Of a stretch of 37,238 bases of DNA, positions 13,258 to 22,127 are shown piece after piece (the stretch's first letter is position 1; each line of letters begins with the position of its first letter). The translations under genes and the position numbers were made by a program. Origin of the DNA: Halorubrum trapanicum (GTDB lineage Archaea > Halobacteriota > Halobacteria > Halobacteriales > Haloferacaceae); NCBI RefSeq assembly GCF_017873555.1, contig NZ_JAGGKE010000020.1, positions 1-37,238 of the forward strand, given 5' to 3'. The notes under the pieces are model-generated. The model saw only the letters and a list, made by a program, of their open reading frames with translations. It did not search any database and had not been told where the DNA came from.

Positions 13258-15033
13258 TCAGTTTTCAGCGAACGCGATCTCTCGCCGAGCCACGGCGCCG
13301 GCCCCCGCGAGCGCGACGCCGAACCCGGCGACGAGCGTGACCGGAAGGTGGACGCCGCCGCCGCGCCAGTCGGCCGCGTACGCGCGGGCGTAGAAGTCCG
13401 CCACCGACTCGTTCTCGACCGCGAGCAGCACCTCGCGGTTGGTCGTCGCCGCGCTCGGGTTCCAGTTGAGGCTCCCGACGACCGCCGCGTCGTCGACGAC
13501 GAGTCCCTTCGCGTGGACCTTCCCGAAGCGGCCGCGCGGCTCGGCGAGGTCGACAGCGATCGGCTCGTCCGCGAGCGACTCCGAGAGGTTCCGGTTCGCC
13601 TCCCGGTCGTACCACGCGTCGGAGAGCAGCAGGTGGACGTCGACGCCGCGGTCGGCCGCGCGCCGGAGCGCGCGGACGATCCGGTCGTCGGGACCGCCGA
13701 CGCGCGGCACGACGGCGAGCACCCGCTCGTCGGCGGCGTCGATCCGCGCGACGATCCGGTCGGCGGCGTTGCCGGGCGCGGTCAGGACGGTCACGTTCGC
13801 CGCCGCCGGCTCCGCCGGCGCCTCGAACCGCGTCGGGTACGAGCCGTTCGCGCGCCCGCCGTCGTGGAACTCGGTGTCGGCGCGGAACTCGCGCCACGAC
13901 CGCGCGTCGCGCGCCTCGAAGTCGGCGGAAAACAGCGCGGCCAAGTCGCCGGCGACGGTCGCGTCGCGCTCGGGAGCGACCCCGTTCTCGGTGCTGGCGT
14001 CGCCCTCGACACCGGAATCGCCCTCGACACCGGAATCACTCTCAACACCGGAATCGCCCTTGACGACCACGCCCCAGCCGCGGTTGCTCCGCCCGCCGGT
14101 GCCGGACCGCTTCCAGTTCTCCGTGAGGACGACGGCGCGGTCGTCCGCGACCGCGTACTTGGGGTGGTGGAACCGAAAGCGTTCGACTTCCCCGTCGAGG
14201 ATCCGGACCTCGACGCCGGCGGCCGTTAGCCGGTCGAGCAGCCGCGCGCTCCGGGTCGAGAACCCGCCGACCGGCGACCCCTCCAGCAGCACGCGGACGC
14301 GCACCCCGCGGTCGGCGGCCGCGACGAGCGCGTCGGCGACCCGCTCCGAGGTCAGCGTGTAGCCGGCGAGGAACAGCCGCTCGTCCGCGGTCCGGAGCGG
14401 CTCGACCGGGACTCCCGGACTGTCGGGGAGGACGAACGGCGTCACGGCGGCGTCCGCGGTCGGCTCCGGGGAGCGGGGGTGGTACCCTCGCGGCCGCCAC
14501 TCGCCCCACGCGGCGCGCCAGCGGTACCCCTCGCGGGCGCGGTCGTAGGCGACGGTGTCGACCGCGCTTCCGTTCCGGCGGAGTTCGATCCGGTCGCCGG
14601 AGGCGGACAGCGGGAAGTGGTCGGTCAGGCGCCGAACCGCCGGCGTGTCGGTCGCCTCGGTGACCGTCGGTTCGGCGTCGCTCGCGAAGCCGTCGAGGAT
14701 CGACGCGGTCCGGTTGGGCGCCATCGATAACGCCACCCTGCCGCTCGCGTTCGCCGGGATCCGGGCGTCGTAGTAGCCGTCGGAGAGCGACCAGTTCCCG
14801 CGCTCCGGCAGGGAGACGACGAGGTACTCGCCGCGGTTCTCCTCGGTCGTCGGGTTCGGGTACAGCTCGACGATTCGGGGCTCGCGAGCCGCGTCGGAGG
14901 CGTTAGTCGACGGCGACCCGACCCCGTCGAGAGGGACCGCCGCCGTCGGAGGACAGAGGACGACACTCGCAGCGGCGACGAGGAAGACGAGCGTCGCGAC
15001 GCGAGACGGGCCTTTCGGACGACGGAGTGACAC
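13258..15033 (-). CDS. Exported phospholipase D-like protein
   Basis: A protein of about 591 residues with a signal peptide (1-32) and a C-terminal membrane helix (about 565-585), so it should be held on the outside of the cell. A lamin-tail-like domain (about 50-175, RIVELYPNP...GEYLVVSLP) precedes two phospholipase D domains. The first HKD motif is HPKYAVADD, the second HAKGLVVDDAAVVGSLNWN. Two HxKx4D motifs in one chain form one active site acting on phosphodiesters (lipid or nucleic acid; the substrate cannot be told). A Ser/Gly/Val/Glu repeat (units of GDSGVE/SDSGVE) separates the halves near residue 330. The start is GTG 15033, about 26 nt downstream of a minus-strand CTTTTATCC box. The stop faces the RecJ-like gene 24 nt away. 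Confidence 0.85.
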   Translation of the reverse strand: MSLRRPKGPSRVATLVFLVAAASVVLCPPTAAVPLDGVGSPSTNASDAAREPRIVELYPNPTTEENRGEYLVVSLPERGNWSLSDGYYDARIPANASGRVALSMAPNRTASILDGFASDAEPTVTEATDTPAVRRLTDHFPLSASGDRIELRRNGSAVDTVAYDRAREGYRWRAAWGEWRPRGYHPRSPEPTADAAVTPFVLPDSPGVPVEPLRTADERLFLAGYTLTSERVADALVAAADRGVRVRVLLEGSPVGGFSTRSARLLDRLTAAGVEVRILDGEVERFRFHHPKYAVADDRAVVLTENWKRSGTGGRSNRGWGVVVKGDSGVESDSGVEGDSGVEGDASTENGVAPERDATVAGDLAALFSADFEARDARSWREFRADTEFHDGGRANGSYPTRFEAPAEPAAANVTVLTAPGNAADRIVARIDAADERVLAVVPRVGGPDDRIVRALRRAADRGVDVHLLLSDAWYDREANRNLSESLADEPIAVDLAEPRGRFGKVHAKGLVVDDAAVVGSLNWNPSAATTNREVLLAVENESVADFYARAYAADWRGGGVHLPVTLVAGFGVALAGAGAVARREIAFAEN

Positions 15034-15096
15034 GGAGCGCGTGGCTCCGGTATCGGATAAAAGCGTTCGCGGCGCGGGCGGTCGGCCGGAACCGAG

Positions 15097-16464
15097 TCAG
15101 GCCGTCGCCGCCGGCTCGGTCTCGTCGAGCGCGCGCCGCGCCTTCTCGCCCTCGGTCGAGACGATGAAGGAGTGTTCGTCGGCGTGTTCGGCGGCCGCTT
15201 CGAGCGCTTCGCGGGTGCCGATCTGGCGGAGCGCCCAGCCGGCGGCCGCGCGGACGTCGTCGGAGGGGTCGGCGTCGAGCGCGTCGGCGAGGGGGTCGAC
15301 GGCGCGGGCGTCGCCGATCAGTCCGAGGGCGCGGGCGGCGTGCGGGCGGACCAGGTCTTCGGTGTCGCCGTCGGGGTCGAGCTGGTTCGCAAGCGGTTGG
15401 ACGGCCTCGCTCGCGCCGATTTCGCCGAGCGCCTTGAAGACGGCCTTCTGGAGCTGCGGGTTCGAGTCCTCCGGGACGTACTCGACGAGGGTGTCGGTCG
15501 CCTCCGCGGCCGCCATCTTCCCGAGGATCCGGATCGCGGGGCGGTCGCGCTTCTCGGCGCGGCCGAGGATCTCCTCGACGGACGCCTCGGTCTTGCCGCG
15601 CTTGCCCATCCGCTCGAACGCCTCGAGGCAGTGGCGTTCCATGAACTCGGACTGCAGCGAGTCGAGCGCGAGCAGGATCATGTCGACGTTGCCCTGCGCC
15701 TCGTGTTCCTTCAGCGCGGCCCACTCGACCGGGTAGTCCTTGTAGTGGCCCAGCACGTCGTAGTACTCCTGCGCGCGGAGCTGCTCGTGCGTTTCGAGGT
15801 CATCCCACTCCTCAGCGTCGTCGAGTCCGGTCTCCAGCTCGTCGGTCGCCGCCAGCAGCGCGGCGATGTCGTCGGCGTCGTCGTCCGCGTCGAGGTCGGC
15901 GTCGGCGACCGCGGCGGCGACGGCGTCGAGCGCCGCGACGAGGTCCGCGACGTCGTCGCCGTCGGGACCGGCGTCGACCTCGACCGTCTCGGCGGCCGCG
16001 TCGACGAACGACGCGACCGCGGCGGCGACGGCGTCGTGACCGTCCTCGGTCCACTCGGTGTCCTCGACCGTCCCGGCGGCGCTCTCGATCGCCGCGACCA
16101 CGTCTTCGCCGTAGGGACCGCGGGCGTCTTCGACGTCGTCGCGGAGCTCCGCGACGCGGTCCTCGAGGTCGCCGCGGGGGTCGTCGGCCTCCTCGTCGTC
16201 CTCGTCCGGCTCGGGGAGGTCCGCCTCCTCGATGCCGGTCTCGGCGTCGTCCAGCAGCGCCTCGACGTCGTCGAGGTCGGCCTCCGTCTCGGCGTCGTCG
16301 AGGCGGTCGGCGATCTCGTCGAGGTACTCGTTCAGGGACTCCTCGGTCGGGTCTTCGGGGAGCGTCGGGGCGGCAGTCTCCGTCGACTCGCCGGCGTCCC
16401 CGCCGTCGTCCGCGGCGTCGGCCTCGTCGGAGGCGTCGGCCGGGTCGTCGTCGCCGTTGCTCAT
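15097..16464 (-). CDS. Acidic HEAT-repeat protein
   Basis: A 455-residue protein. The first about 240 residues are extremely acidic (Asp/Glu/Ala) and probably a mix of disordered and coiled-coil helices. The C-terminal about 210 residues contain HEAT/PBS-lyase-type helical repeats, seen as RPAIRILGKM, LQKAVFKALGEIG, RPHAARALGLIG and RAAAGWALRQIG, each followed by a short loop and a second helix. Such repeats bind proteins; no catalytic motif is seen. The start is ATG 16464 (MSNGDDDP), with CTCTTAATGG on the minus strand about 29 nt upstream. The binding partner is unknown. Confidence 0.88.
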   Translation of the reverse strand: MSNGDDDPADASDEADAADDGGDAGESTETAAPTLPEDPTEESLNEYLDEIADRLDDAETEADLDDVEALLDDAETGIEEADLPEPDEDDEEADDPRGDLEDRVAELRDDVEDARGPYGEDVVAAIESAAGTVEDTEWTEDGHDAVAAAVASFVDAAAETVEVDAGPDGDDVADLVAALDAVAAAVADADLDADDDADDIAALLAATDELETGLDDAEEWDDLETHEQLRAQEYYDVLGHYKDYPVEWAALKEHEAQGNVDMILLALDSLQSEFMERHCLEAFERMGKRGKTEASVEEILGRAEKRDRPAIRILGKMAAAEATDTLVEYVPEDSNPQLQKAVFKALGEIGASEAVQPLANQLDPDGDTEDLVRPHAARALGLIGDARAVDPLADALDADPSDDVRAAAGWALRQIGTREALEAAAEHADEHSFIVSTEGEKARRALDETEPAATA

Positions 16465-16485
16465 ACACCACGAACTCCGTGTGTA

Positions 16486-16498
16486 GTCCATTAAGAGG
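16486..16498 (-). promoter_or_regulatory. TATA box of the HEAT-repeat gene
   Basis: The minus strand reads CCTCTTAATGG, centred about 29 nt before ATG 16464. An imperfect dyad (ACACCACG...CCGTGTGT, about 16465-16484) lies between it and the start codon. Confidence 0.45.
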
Positions 16499-16657
16499 TT
16501 TCCCTTCGCGAGCGTCGTCGACCCCCGAGCGGACGAGAGTGACCGCGCTCGGCGCGGTGCGTCCGGTTGCGGCGACCCGATCCAACGCCGTCGACGTCGG
16601 GTCGACGCGAGGAGTTACCGACAACGCGGGCAGAGAGTCGTGTTCACGACCAGCACA

Positions 16658-16668
16658 CTTTTATTATC
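16658..16668 (+). promoter_or_regulatory. TATA box of the MATE gene
   Basis: CTTTTATTATC is centred about 29 nt before ATG 16693, which fixes that start and predicts a leaderless mRNA. Confidence 0.6.
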
Positions 16669-16692
16669 TCCTTCTAATACCGGAACGATTCG

Positions 16693-18195
16693 ATGCTGGA
16701 CGTCGACCGCGGGGAGATAACCGACGGGCCGGTCGGACGAGTGCTGCTCGTCCTCGCCGCACCGCTCGTCGCGCAGAACGTCGTGTACGTCGCCAACGCG
16801 CTGATCGACACGTTCTGGCTCGGGCGGGTCGGCGAGGACGCGGTCGCCGCCGTCGGTCTCAGTCTCCCGATCCAGTCGCTGCTCGGCGCGACGGTGGTGA
16901 TCGGCGCGGTGGGCACGCAGATCCTCGTCGCGCAGTACGCCGGCGGCGAGGACGAGTCGCGCGCGCGTCGCGTCGCGGTCAACGGCGCGCTCGTCGCGCT
17001 CGCGGTCACGGCGGCGGTCGCGATCCCCGTGGTCGTCTACGCCGAGGAGGTCGCCGCGCTGCTCGGTGCCGACCCCGCGCTCGCCGGCGCGACGGCGACG
17101 TACCTCGCGATCGTGATCGCCGTCCTCCCGGTCGGGGCCGTCGGCGACACCGTCGAGAACTGCTTCACGGCGTACGGCGACACCCGCGCGGTGTTCCACG
17201 TGAGCCTCGTCAGCGTCCTCGTCAACCTCGTCGCCGCGCCGGTCCTCATCTTCGGGGTCGGTCCGGTCCCGGAGCTGGGGGTGGCCGGCGCCGCGCTCGG
17301 CACCGCGCTCGCGGGCGTCGCCGGTCTCCTGTGGATCCTCGCGTACGCCGCCGGGATCGGGCGCGACACCTTCCGACTCACCCGCGAGGCGTTCGCGCTC
17401 GATCTCGCGACCGTCCGCGAGGTCGTCTCCGTGGGTCTCCCGCTCGGCGGCCAGCGCGGCGTGAGCGAGCTGGTGCGAGTGCTCGTCGTCGGTCTCGTCG
17501 CGATCGCCGGCGGCTCGGCGGGCGTCGCGGCGTACACGGTCGGCGCGCGGGTCGCGACGCTCGCGATCGTCCCGGCGCTCGGGATGCAGCAGGCGGCCCA
17601 GTCGATGATCGGACAGAACCTCGGCGCCAACGCCCCCGCGCGCGCTCGTCGGACGACGACCGTCGGCACCGGGATGGTCGTCGTCGGGTTCCTCGCGCTC
17701 GGCGCGGTCCAGTTCCTGTTCGCCGGCGGGATCGCGGACCTGCTCGCGCCCGACCTCACCGCGACGGGACGAGACCTCGCGGCCACGTACCTCCGGATAC
17801 TCGGCGCCTCCTACTGGGCGCTCGGCGGCACGTACACCCTCTTGGCCGGGTTCAACGGCGCCTCCCGGACCCGCACCTCCTTCGTCGCCGACCTGGTCAA
17901 GTACTGGGCGATCCGGTTCCCGATCGCGGTCGCGGCCGTCCCGGTCGTGACGACGGTCAGCGCGTTCGGCGTCGCCGTGACGCCCGGACTGGGCTGGGGC
18001 GTCGAGGCCGTCTTCTGGGCGGTCGCCGTCTCGAACGTCGTCGGCTTCGTCGGACTCGGCGGCTACTTCCTGTACACGACCCGTCGCGGGATGTTCGCGA
18101 ACGCCGCCGAGCGCGCGAGCGGTGGAGAGGGCGGAAGCGGTGGAGAAGGCGGAAGCGAAGGTGAGACCGTCGCGGAAGCGGCCGACGACGACTGA
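16693..18195 (+). CDS. MATE family efflux transporter
   Basis: A 500-residue membrane protein with about 12 helices arranged as two six-helix halves, a MATE-type multidrug or toxin exporter driven by Na+ or H+. Typical features are the first-half LVLAAPLVAQNVVYVANALIDTFWLG segment (shown here only by its ends, LVLAAP and DTFWLG), AAVGLSLP, and the second-half QQAAQSMIGQNLGA. The substrate is not predictable. The hydrophilic tail carries a GGEGGS repeat caused by an approximately 21-bp direct repeat in the DNA (about 18118-18160), which could vary in copy number. It is transcribed alone, divergent from the HEAT-repeat gene. Confidence 0.92.
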   Translation: MLDVDRGEITDGPVGRVLLVLAAPLVAQNVVYVANALIDTFWLGRVGEDAVAAVGLSLPIQSLLGATVVIGAVGTQILVAQYAGGEDESRARRVAVNGALVALAVTAAVAIPVVVYAEEVAALLGADPALAGATATYLAIVIAVLPVGAVGDTVENCFTAYGDTRAVFHVSLVSVLVNLVAAPVLIFGVGPVPELGVAGAALGTALAGVAGLLWILAYAAGIGRDTFRLTREAFALDLATVREVVSVGLPLGGQRGVSELVRVLVVGLVAIAGGSAGVAAYTVGARVATLAIVPALGMQQAAQSMIGQNLGANAPARARRTTTVGTGMVVVGFLALGAVQFLFAGGIADLLAPDLTATGRDLAATYLRILGASYWALGGTYTLLAGFNGASRTRTSFVADLVKYWAIRFPIAVAAVPVVTTVSAFGVAVTPGLGWGVEAVFWAVAVSNVVGFVGLGGYFLYTTRRGMFANAAERASGGEGGSGGEGGSEGETVAEAADDD

Positions 18196-18234
18196 GGGCG
18201 GCCGAACCGGCGCCGCGAGCGGGTCGGGATTCCG

Positions 18235-18810
18235 TCAGTCCGCGAGCGGGTCGTCGCTCTCGACCACGGTCGCGAACTCGCCGTTCAGGTGCGCGAGCGC
18301 GACGCGGTGGGAGGTCTCCGGGTCGATCCGCTCGCCGTCGGGCGCCTCGCGGGCGTGCGTCGCGGTCGCGTCGGCGACGACGCGGACGTCGTAGCCGCGG
18401 TTTTCGGCCTCGCGCGTCGTCGTCGAGACGCAGTGGTCGGTGGTGAGTCCGCAGACGACGAGCGACTCGTGGCCCGCGTCGCGGAGCCACTCGTCGAGTC
18501 CGGAGTCGAGGAACGCGCCGTTGACCGACTTCTCGAAGGTCGGCTCCCCGTCGACGGGCGCCGTCTCCGGCTTCCACGCGAAGCCGGGGGCGTCGGGACG
18601 GAGCGGGGAGTCCGGCTCCGTCGAGGCGTGCCGGACGTGCGCGACGGGGCGACCCGCCTCGCGCCAGCGGTCGAGGAGCGCGGCCGCGGCCGCCTCGGCG
18701 TCGGGGTTGTTGCGCTCGCCCCACCCCGGTTCGTCGAAGCCGGTCTGGAAGTCGACGAGGAGGAGGACGGGATCGCCACGCTCGTCGGCGGCCTCGGCGC
18801 CGTCAGTCAT
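18235..18810 (-). CDS. Isochorismatase-like cysteine hydrolase
   Basis: A 191-residue alpha/beta hydrolase of the isochorismatase superfamily. The catalytic triad is visible as D20 (LLLVDFQ), K94 (EKSVNGAF) and C127 (TTDHCVSTT). Members include nicotinamidases and N-carbamoyl hydrolases; nothing here settles the substrate. ATG 18810 overlaps the 3' end of the YqcI/YcgG gene by 8 nt, so the two genes form one transcription unit. Confidence 0.9.
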   Translation of the reverse strand: MTDGAEAADERGDPVLLLVDFQTGFDEPGWGERNNPDAEAAAAALLDRWREAGRPVAHVRHASTEPDSPLRPDAPGFAWKPETAPVDGEPTFEKSVNGAFLDSGLDEWLRDAGHESLVVCGLTTDHCVSTTTREAENRGYDVRVVADATATHAREAPDGERIDPETSHRVALAHLNGEFATVVESDDPLAD

Positions 18811-19672
18811 CGCCCGGTCCCGCGGTGACGGAGGCGTCGAGATCGCCCGCGTCGTCGCCCGCGAACCGCCGCCACGCGCCGGGTTCGAGCAGGGACTCGG
18901 GCGCCTTCGGGTGGTCGCGGGTCGGGTCGAGGGGGCACTCGTCCGGGCTGGCGTCGTCGTCCTCGCGGAACAGGTACTGCCTCCACTCGCGGTCGCCCTC
19001 GGCGCCCCAGTCGCCGAGGTCGGCGTGGGGGCAGACCCCGTCGTAGTCGCCCATCCGGTCGCGGATCGTCTCGCGGGCGCGCTCGCCCGCCTCGGTGTCG
19101 GCCGTGATCCCCTCGAAGACGGCGCGGGGCTGGAAGGTGATCTCTAAGCCGACCGGCGAGTACCGGCTCTTCCGCTCGTCGTAGAAGGGGGCGCGCGAGG
19201 TCGGGAACAGCGCCTCGCCGCCGAAGCAGAACTCCCAGCGCGGCGTGTCCGGGTCGGTCGGGATGTCGTCGGGCCACGGAGACGGGTCGTGGACGTGGAG
19301 AAACTCCAGGACGTGCCAGAGCCGCTCGTGGTAGTGCGCCTCGCCCGGATCGCCTGCCGGGGGCTTGAAGAACACCGCGAGGGGCGCGCGGTCGGCGTGG
19401 TCGGGATAGGTGTCGAGATACTCCAAGAGGACGTCTCGTAGTCGCAACAGCGCGGCGGGGTCCGTGGTCGACTCGCAGGCCGCGTACAGGAGGTCCCCCT
19501 CGCGCTCGACCTCGATGCCGAAGTAGCAGGGGAACGGCGACCCGTCGCGCTCGCCCAGCATCGACTCGCGGAAGGTGCGGTAGTGCTCCTGAAGCCACGG
19601 CGACGCGTCGTCGAGCCGACCGTGGAGCGTCTCTTGGTCCAATAGCACGCCCTCGGTCCCGGCCTCGTTCAT
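18803..19672 (-). CDS. YqcI/YcgG family protein
   Basis: A 289-residue soluble protein assigned to the YqcI/YcgG family from [19 protein letters not shown] near residue 47 and [19 protein letters not shown] near residue 185, which match its conserved PC-F and N/F-x-P-R segments. Conserved Trp, His and Cys residues are scattered ([19 protein letters not shown]). The family's function is unknown; some bacterial members sit in oxidative metabolism clusters. ATG 19672 follows a weak AT-rich minus-strand box at about 19744-19752, which would give a leader of about 45 nt. It is the first gene of a two-gene operon with the isochorismatase-like hydrolase. Confidence 0.75.
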   Translation of the reverse strand: MNEAGTEGVLLDQETLHGRLDDASPWLQEHYRTFRESMLGERDGSPFPCYFGIEVEREGDLLYAACESTTDPAALLRLRDVLLEYLDTYPDHADRAPLAVFFKPPAGDPGEAHYHERLWHVLEFLHVHDPSPWPDDIPTDPDTPRWEFCFGGEALFPTSRAPFYDERKSRYSPVGLEITFQPRAVFEGITADTEAGERARETIRDRMGDYDGVCPHADLGDWGAEGDREWRQYLFREDDDASPDECPLDPTRDHPKAPESLLEPGAWRRFAGDDAGDLDASVTAGPGDD

Positions 19673-19759
19673 ACGCGTTGTGGGGGAGAGACGGTCTTTT
19701 GGCTTTCGCCGGATCCGGCGCGATGAGAACGGCTTGGCGGCGCTATTTCAATCAGACTA

Positions 19760-20103
19760 GTGCGGTGGCGCGCGCCTTCGAGCGGCCGCCCTCGGCGGCC
19801 GCGAGAAGCGCGTGCGAGGTCGCCGGCGCGTAGCGCCGGCTGCCAGAGAATCTTCGATTCTCGCTGGAGTCGGCCGACCGGAGCGAAGCGGAGGGAGGCC
19901 GACGAGGCTGGGGAGGTGTGAGGCGCGGGGCTGTGCTGTGCGGAGTGGGATTCAAAGGGGCAGTCGCGAGGGCGCCGTAGGCGAAGCAAGCACCGCAGCG
20001 AGGGAGCGGAGCGACCGAGTGAGGAGCGCAGCGAGCGTACGGCGCCCTCGCGACTGGGGCTTTGGCGGTGTTCGCCGCCGATTCGCGATCAGCTATTTAT
20101 AAG
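19760..20103 (-). repeat. Dispersed structured element, copy D
   Basis: The cleanest full copy. On the minus strand TATA (20094-20103), about 25 nt, then GAACACCGCCAAAGCCCCAGTCGC (20050-20073). The large stem pairs 19962-19979 with 20038-20055, 18 bp without a mismatch, capped by a conserved apical region (GCGGTGCTTGC, CGCTGCGCTCCTCGCTC). It is followed by TGCCCCTTTGAATCCC, the CCTCCCCAGCCTCGTCGG core, a second stem with arms GTCGGCC/GGCCGAC, and hairpins with three-base loops (GAGAATC-TTC-GATTCTC, GCCGGCGC-GTA-GCGCCGGC, GCCGCC-CTC-GGCGGC). It ends in CGCGCGCCACCGCAC (19760-19774). It follows the symporter gene in the same direction. Confidence 0.85.
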
Positions 20104-20106
20104 CGA

Positions 20107-20131
20107 GCGACTGGGGCTTTGGCGGTGTTCG
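20107..20131 (-). repeat. Truncated duplicate of the element's 5' module
   Basis: CGACTGGGGCTTTGGCGGTGTTC recurs here, on the gene side of copy D's TATA box, without the rest of the element. The same kind of short duplicate is found beside copies E and G. Confidence 0.75.
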
Positions 20132-20193
20132 CTAGCAATCCGCCGACGAGGAGACACGAACCACGGGACGGTGACGCCCCGACGCAGATGCGA

Positions 20194-21678
20194 TCAGTCG
20201 CTTACCACCGCGAATCGCGACGCGTCGCTCTCCTCGGTCGGCGCGGTGAAAAGCGACACGCCCAGGGTGAGCGCGCCGGACAGGACCATCAGCCCGAGCG
20301 CCACGTCCCAACCGCCGAGGACAGTCCGCGGCAGCGTCGGGACGACCGGCAGCACCGACGAGAGCACCACGAGCAGGTACGTCGCCTGCGGGACCGCGAC
20401 GCCGACGACCATCCCCGTCCGCGTCGTCCGCGGCCAGTAGAGCGCGCAGATCACGGGGAACGCGAGCAGCGCGAACCCGGAGAACGCGGTGTCGCCGACC
20501 TCGATCAGCGTTCCCGGCCGGAAGAGGCTCGCGACGAACGCCAGCGTCGCGAACGCCGCCACGCCGATCCGCGCGATCCACGCCTCGCGCCGCTCGGAGG
20601 CGTCCGCGTCGACCAGCGGGCGGTACAGGTCCCGGGTGAAGTACGACGACCCCGACAGCAGCATCGAGTCCGACGAGGACATCATCGCGGCCATCGCGCC
20701 CGCGACGACGAGCGCCGTGAACCACGCCGGGGTGTACTCGCCGAGCACGACCGGCAGCACGTTGGCGTCCTCGGGCACCGTGACCGGCGTGCCGGCCGCC
20801 CACGCGCCGAGCATGAACGCGGGGAGGAACAAGAGCAGTACCAGCACGGGCCACAGCGCGAACGACCGCTTCAGCGTCGCGGCCGACTTCGCGACGAAGA
20901 ACCGCTGGTTGATCTGCGGGAACATCGTCACCCCGAACGCGATGGTGACCGCCGAGGAGACGATGAATCCGGGCGTGTACGCCCCGCCGCCGAAGCTCCC
21001 GAACTCGGGTCTGGCCGCCAGCATCCCCTCGGTCGCGGCGCCGACGCCGCCGAGCGCCGAGACGACCCACGCCGCGGCGACCCAGACGATGGAGAGCATG
21101 AACAGCCCCTGGAGCGTGTCCGTCCACGCCACGCCGCGGAGGCCCGCGACGGCGACGTAGAGGATCATGAACCCCGTGATGAGCGCCGCGCCGCCCCAGT
21201 AGGGCACCGCGCCGTCGGTGAGTCCGACGAGCGCCTCGCCGGCGCCCATCTGCTGGAGCATCACGTACGGGAACAGCCACAGGAGGCTCACGCCCGCGAC
21301 CAGCGCGCGCAGGCCGACCGAGCCGAACCGGTCGCCGAGCATCTCGCCGAGCGTCACGTAGCTGTTGCGGGCGCCGATCAGCCACTGCTTGTAGCCGATC
21401 ACGTACCACAGCACGGCGAACAGCACGCCGTCGAGGGTTCCCATCACGATCAGCCACTCGGGACCGGCGGCGTACGCGAGGTTCGGCCCGCCGAAGAAGG
21501 TGAACGCGGACAGCAGCGTCGCGAACGTGGTGAATAACAGGACGAGCGTCCCGATAGACCGGCTCGCGAGGTAGTAGTCCTCCGCCGTCGTCTCCGAGAC
21601 GCGGTACGCGACCAGCCCGAGCGCGAGCGCGACGACGAGGTAGCCGACGACGACGCCGAGCGAGAGACCGAGCGTCAC
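20194..21678 (-). CDS. Sodium:solute symporter (SSS family)
   Basis: A 494-residue membrane protein with about 13 helices of the Na+-coupled SSS family (PanF/PutP-like). Visible family features are DYYLASRSIG after the first helix, TFFGGPNLAYAAGPEW, and the Na+-site helix AAMMSSSDSMLLSGSSYFTRDLY. The substrate is not predictable; pantothenate, proline, acetate and similar compounds are all known for the family. ATG 21678 overlaps the DUF3311 stop by ATGA, and this two-gene arrangement is usual for this transporter branch. Copy D of the repeat element lies just after the stop. Confidence 0.92.
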   Translation of the reverse strand: MTLGLSLGVVVGYLVVALALGLVAYRVSETTAEDYYLASRSIGTLVLLFTTFATLLSAFTFFGGPNLAYAAGPEWLIVMGTLDGVLFAVLWYVIGYKQWLIGARNSYVTLGEMLGDRFGSVGLRALVAGVSLLWLFPYVMLQQMGAGEALVGLTDGAVPYWGGAALITGFMILYVAVAGLRGVAWTDTLQGLFMLSIVWVAAAWVVSALGGVGAATEGMLAARPEFGSFGGGAYTPGFIVSSAVTIAFGVTMFPQINQRFFVAKSAATLKRSFALWPVLVLLLFLPAFMLGAWAAGTPVTVPEDANVLPVVLGEYTPAWFTALVVAGAMAAMMSSSDSMLLSGSSYFTRDLYRPLVDADASERREAWIARIGVAAFATLAFVASLFRPGTLIEVGDTAFSGFALLAFPVICALYWPRTTRTGMVVGVAVPQATYLLVVLSSVLPVVPTLPRTVLGGWDVALGLMVLSGALTLGVSLFTAPTEESDASRFAVVSD

Positions 21679-21950
21679 GGGCGGTCACCCCCGCGGTCGA
21701 CGGCCCCGTTTACGGTCCGGTCAACGGACCCGGCCGCGGGCCGCCGCCCCATCCCGCGCTCCCACGCGCCGCTCCGGACGAACAGCGCGAACAGGGCCGC
21801 GCACAGCCCCAGCCACGCCACGTGCCACCAGATCCACACCGGCAGCCCCGCGACGACGCGGTCGACGCCCCACAGCGGCCACGGCACCGCGAACGCGACG
21901 AGTATTGCGAACGTCGGTATCCACACGAGATCGCTCCGTAAGCGCGTCAT
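21675..21950 (-). CDS. DUF3311 small membrane protein
   Basis: A protein of about 91 residues with two membrane helices (about 8-26 and 38-57) and a basic then acidic tail. Its position directly upstream of an SSS symporter, with a 4-nt overlap, and the pattern IPTFAILVAFAVPWPLWGVDRVVAGLP...WWHVAWLGLC (given as fragments) match DUF3311 proteins, thought to be a small partner of the transporter. ATG 21950 is used rather than a longer frame. A minus-strand GTTTATAGA box at about 21967-21975 is the likely promoter of the pair, though its spacing (about 21-24 nt) is slightly short. Confidence 0.85.
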   Translation of the reverse strand: MTRLRSDLVWIPTFAILVAFAVPWPLWGVDRVVAGLPVWIWWHVAWLGLCAALFALFVRSGAWERGMGRRPAAGSVDRTVNGAVDRGGDRP

Positions 21951-22088
21951 GTGAGACGACACTACTTCTATAAACACTAAGAACTATTGGATGAGTTTGA
22001 AAGTGGGTGTTGGAGAGAAATTTTCTTCAATAACCGTCGCCGGAGGGGCGTGGCGATAGCTATTTTCCGCGAGGGACGAAACGTAACA

Positions 22089-22108
22089 CGGGCGGCTTCT
22101 CCCGCCCG
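22089..22108. promoter_or_regulatory. GC-rich inverted repeat upstream of dnaG
   Basis: CGGGCGG (22089-22095) and CCGCCCG (22102-22108) pair perfectly around CTTCTC. The dyad occupies the place where a leaderless gene would have its TATA box; the nearest AT-rich candidate is GCTATTTTCC at about 22067-22076. It could be an operator or a hairpin near the 5' end of the mRNA. Confidence 0.4.
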
Positions 22109-22127
22109 ATATCACCATTCACCCATC

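Noticed and set aside
15097..16624. Alternative frames over the acidic HEAT-repeat gene
   Set aside because: The Asp/Ala-rich region leaves all frames open. Only the minus-strand frame from 16464 shows HEAT repeats and has a TATA box at the right distance.
19744..20131. Target-site duplication flanking copy D (CTAG on both sides)
   Set aside because: Four bases are too few, and other copies show no matching flanks.
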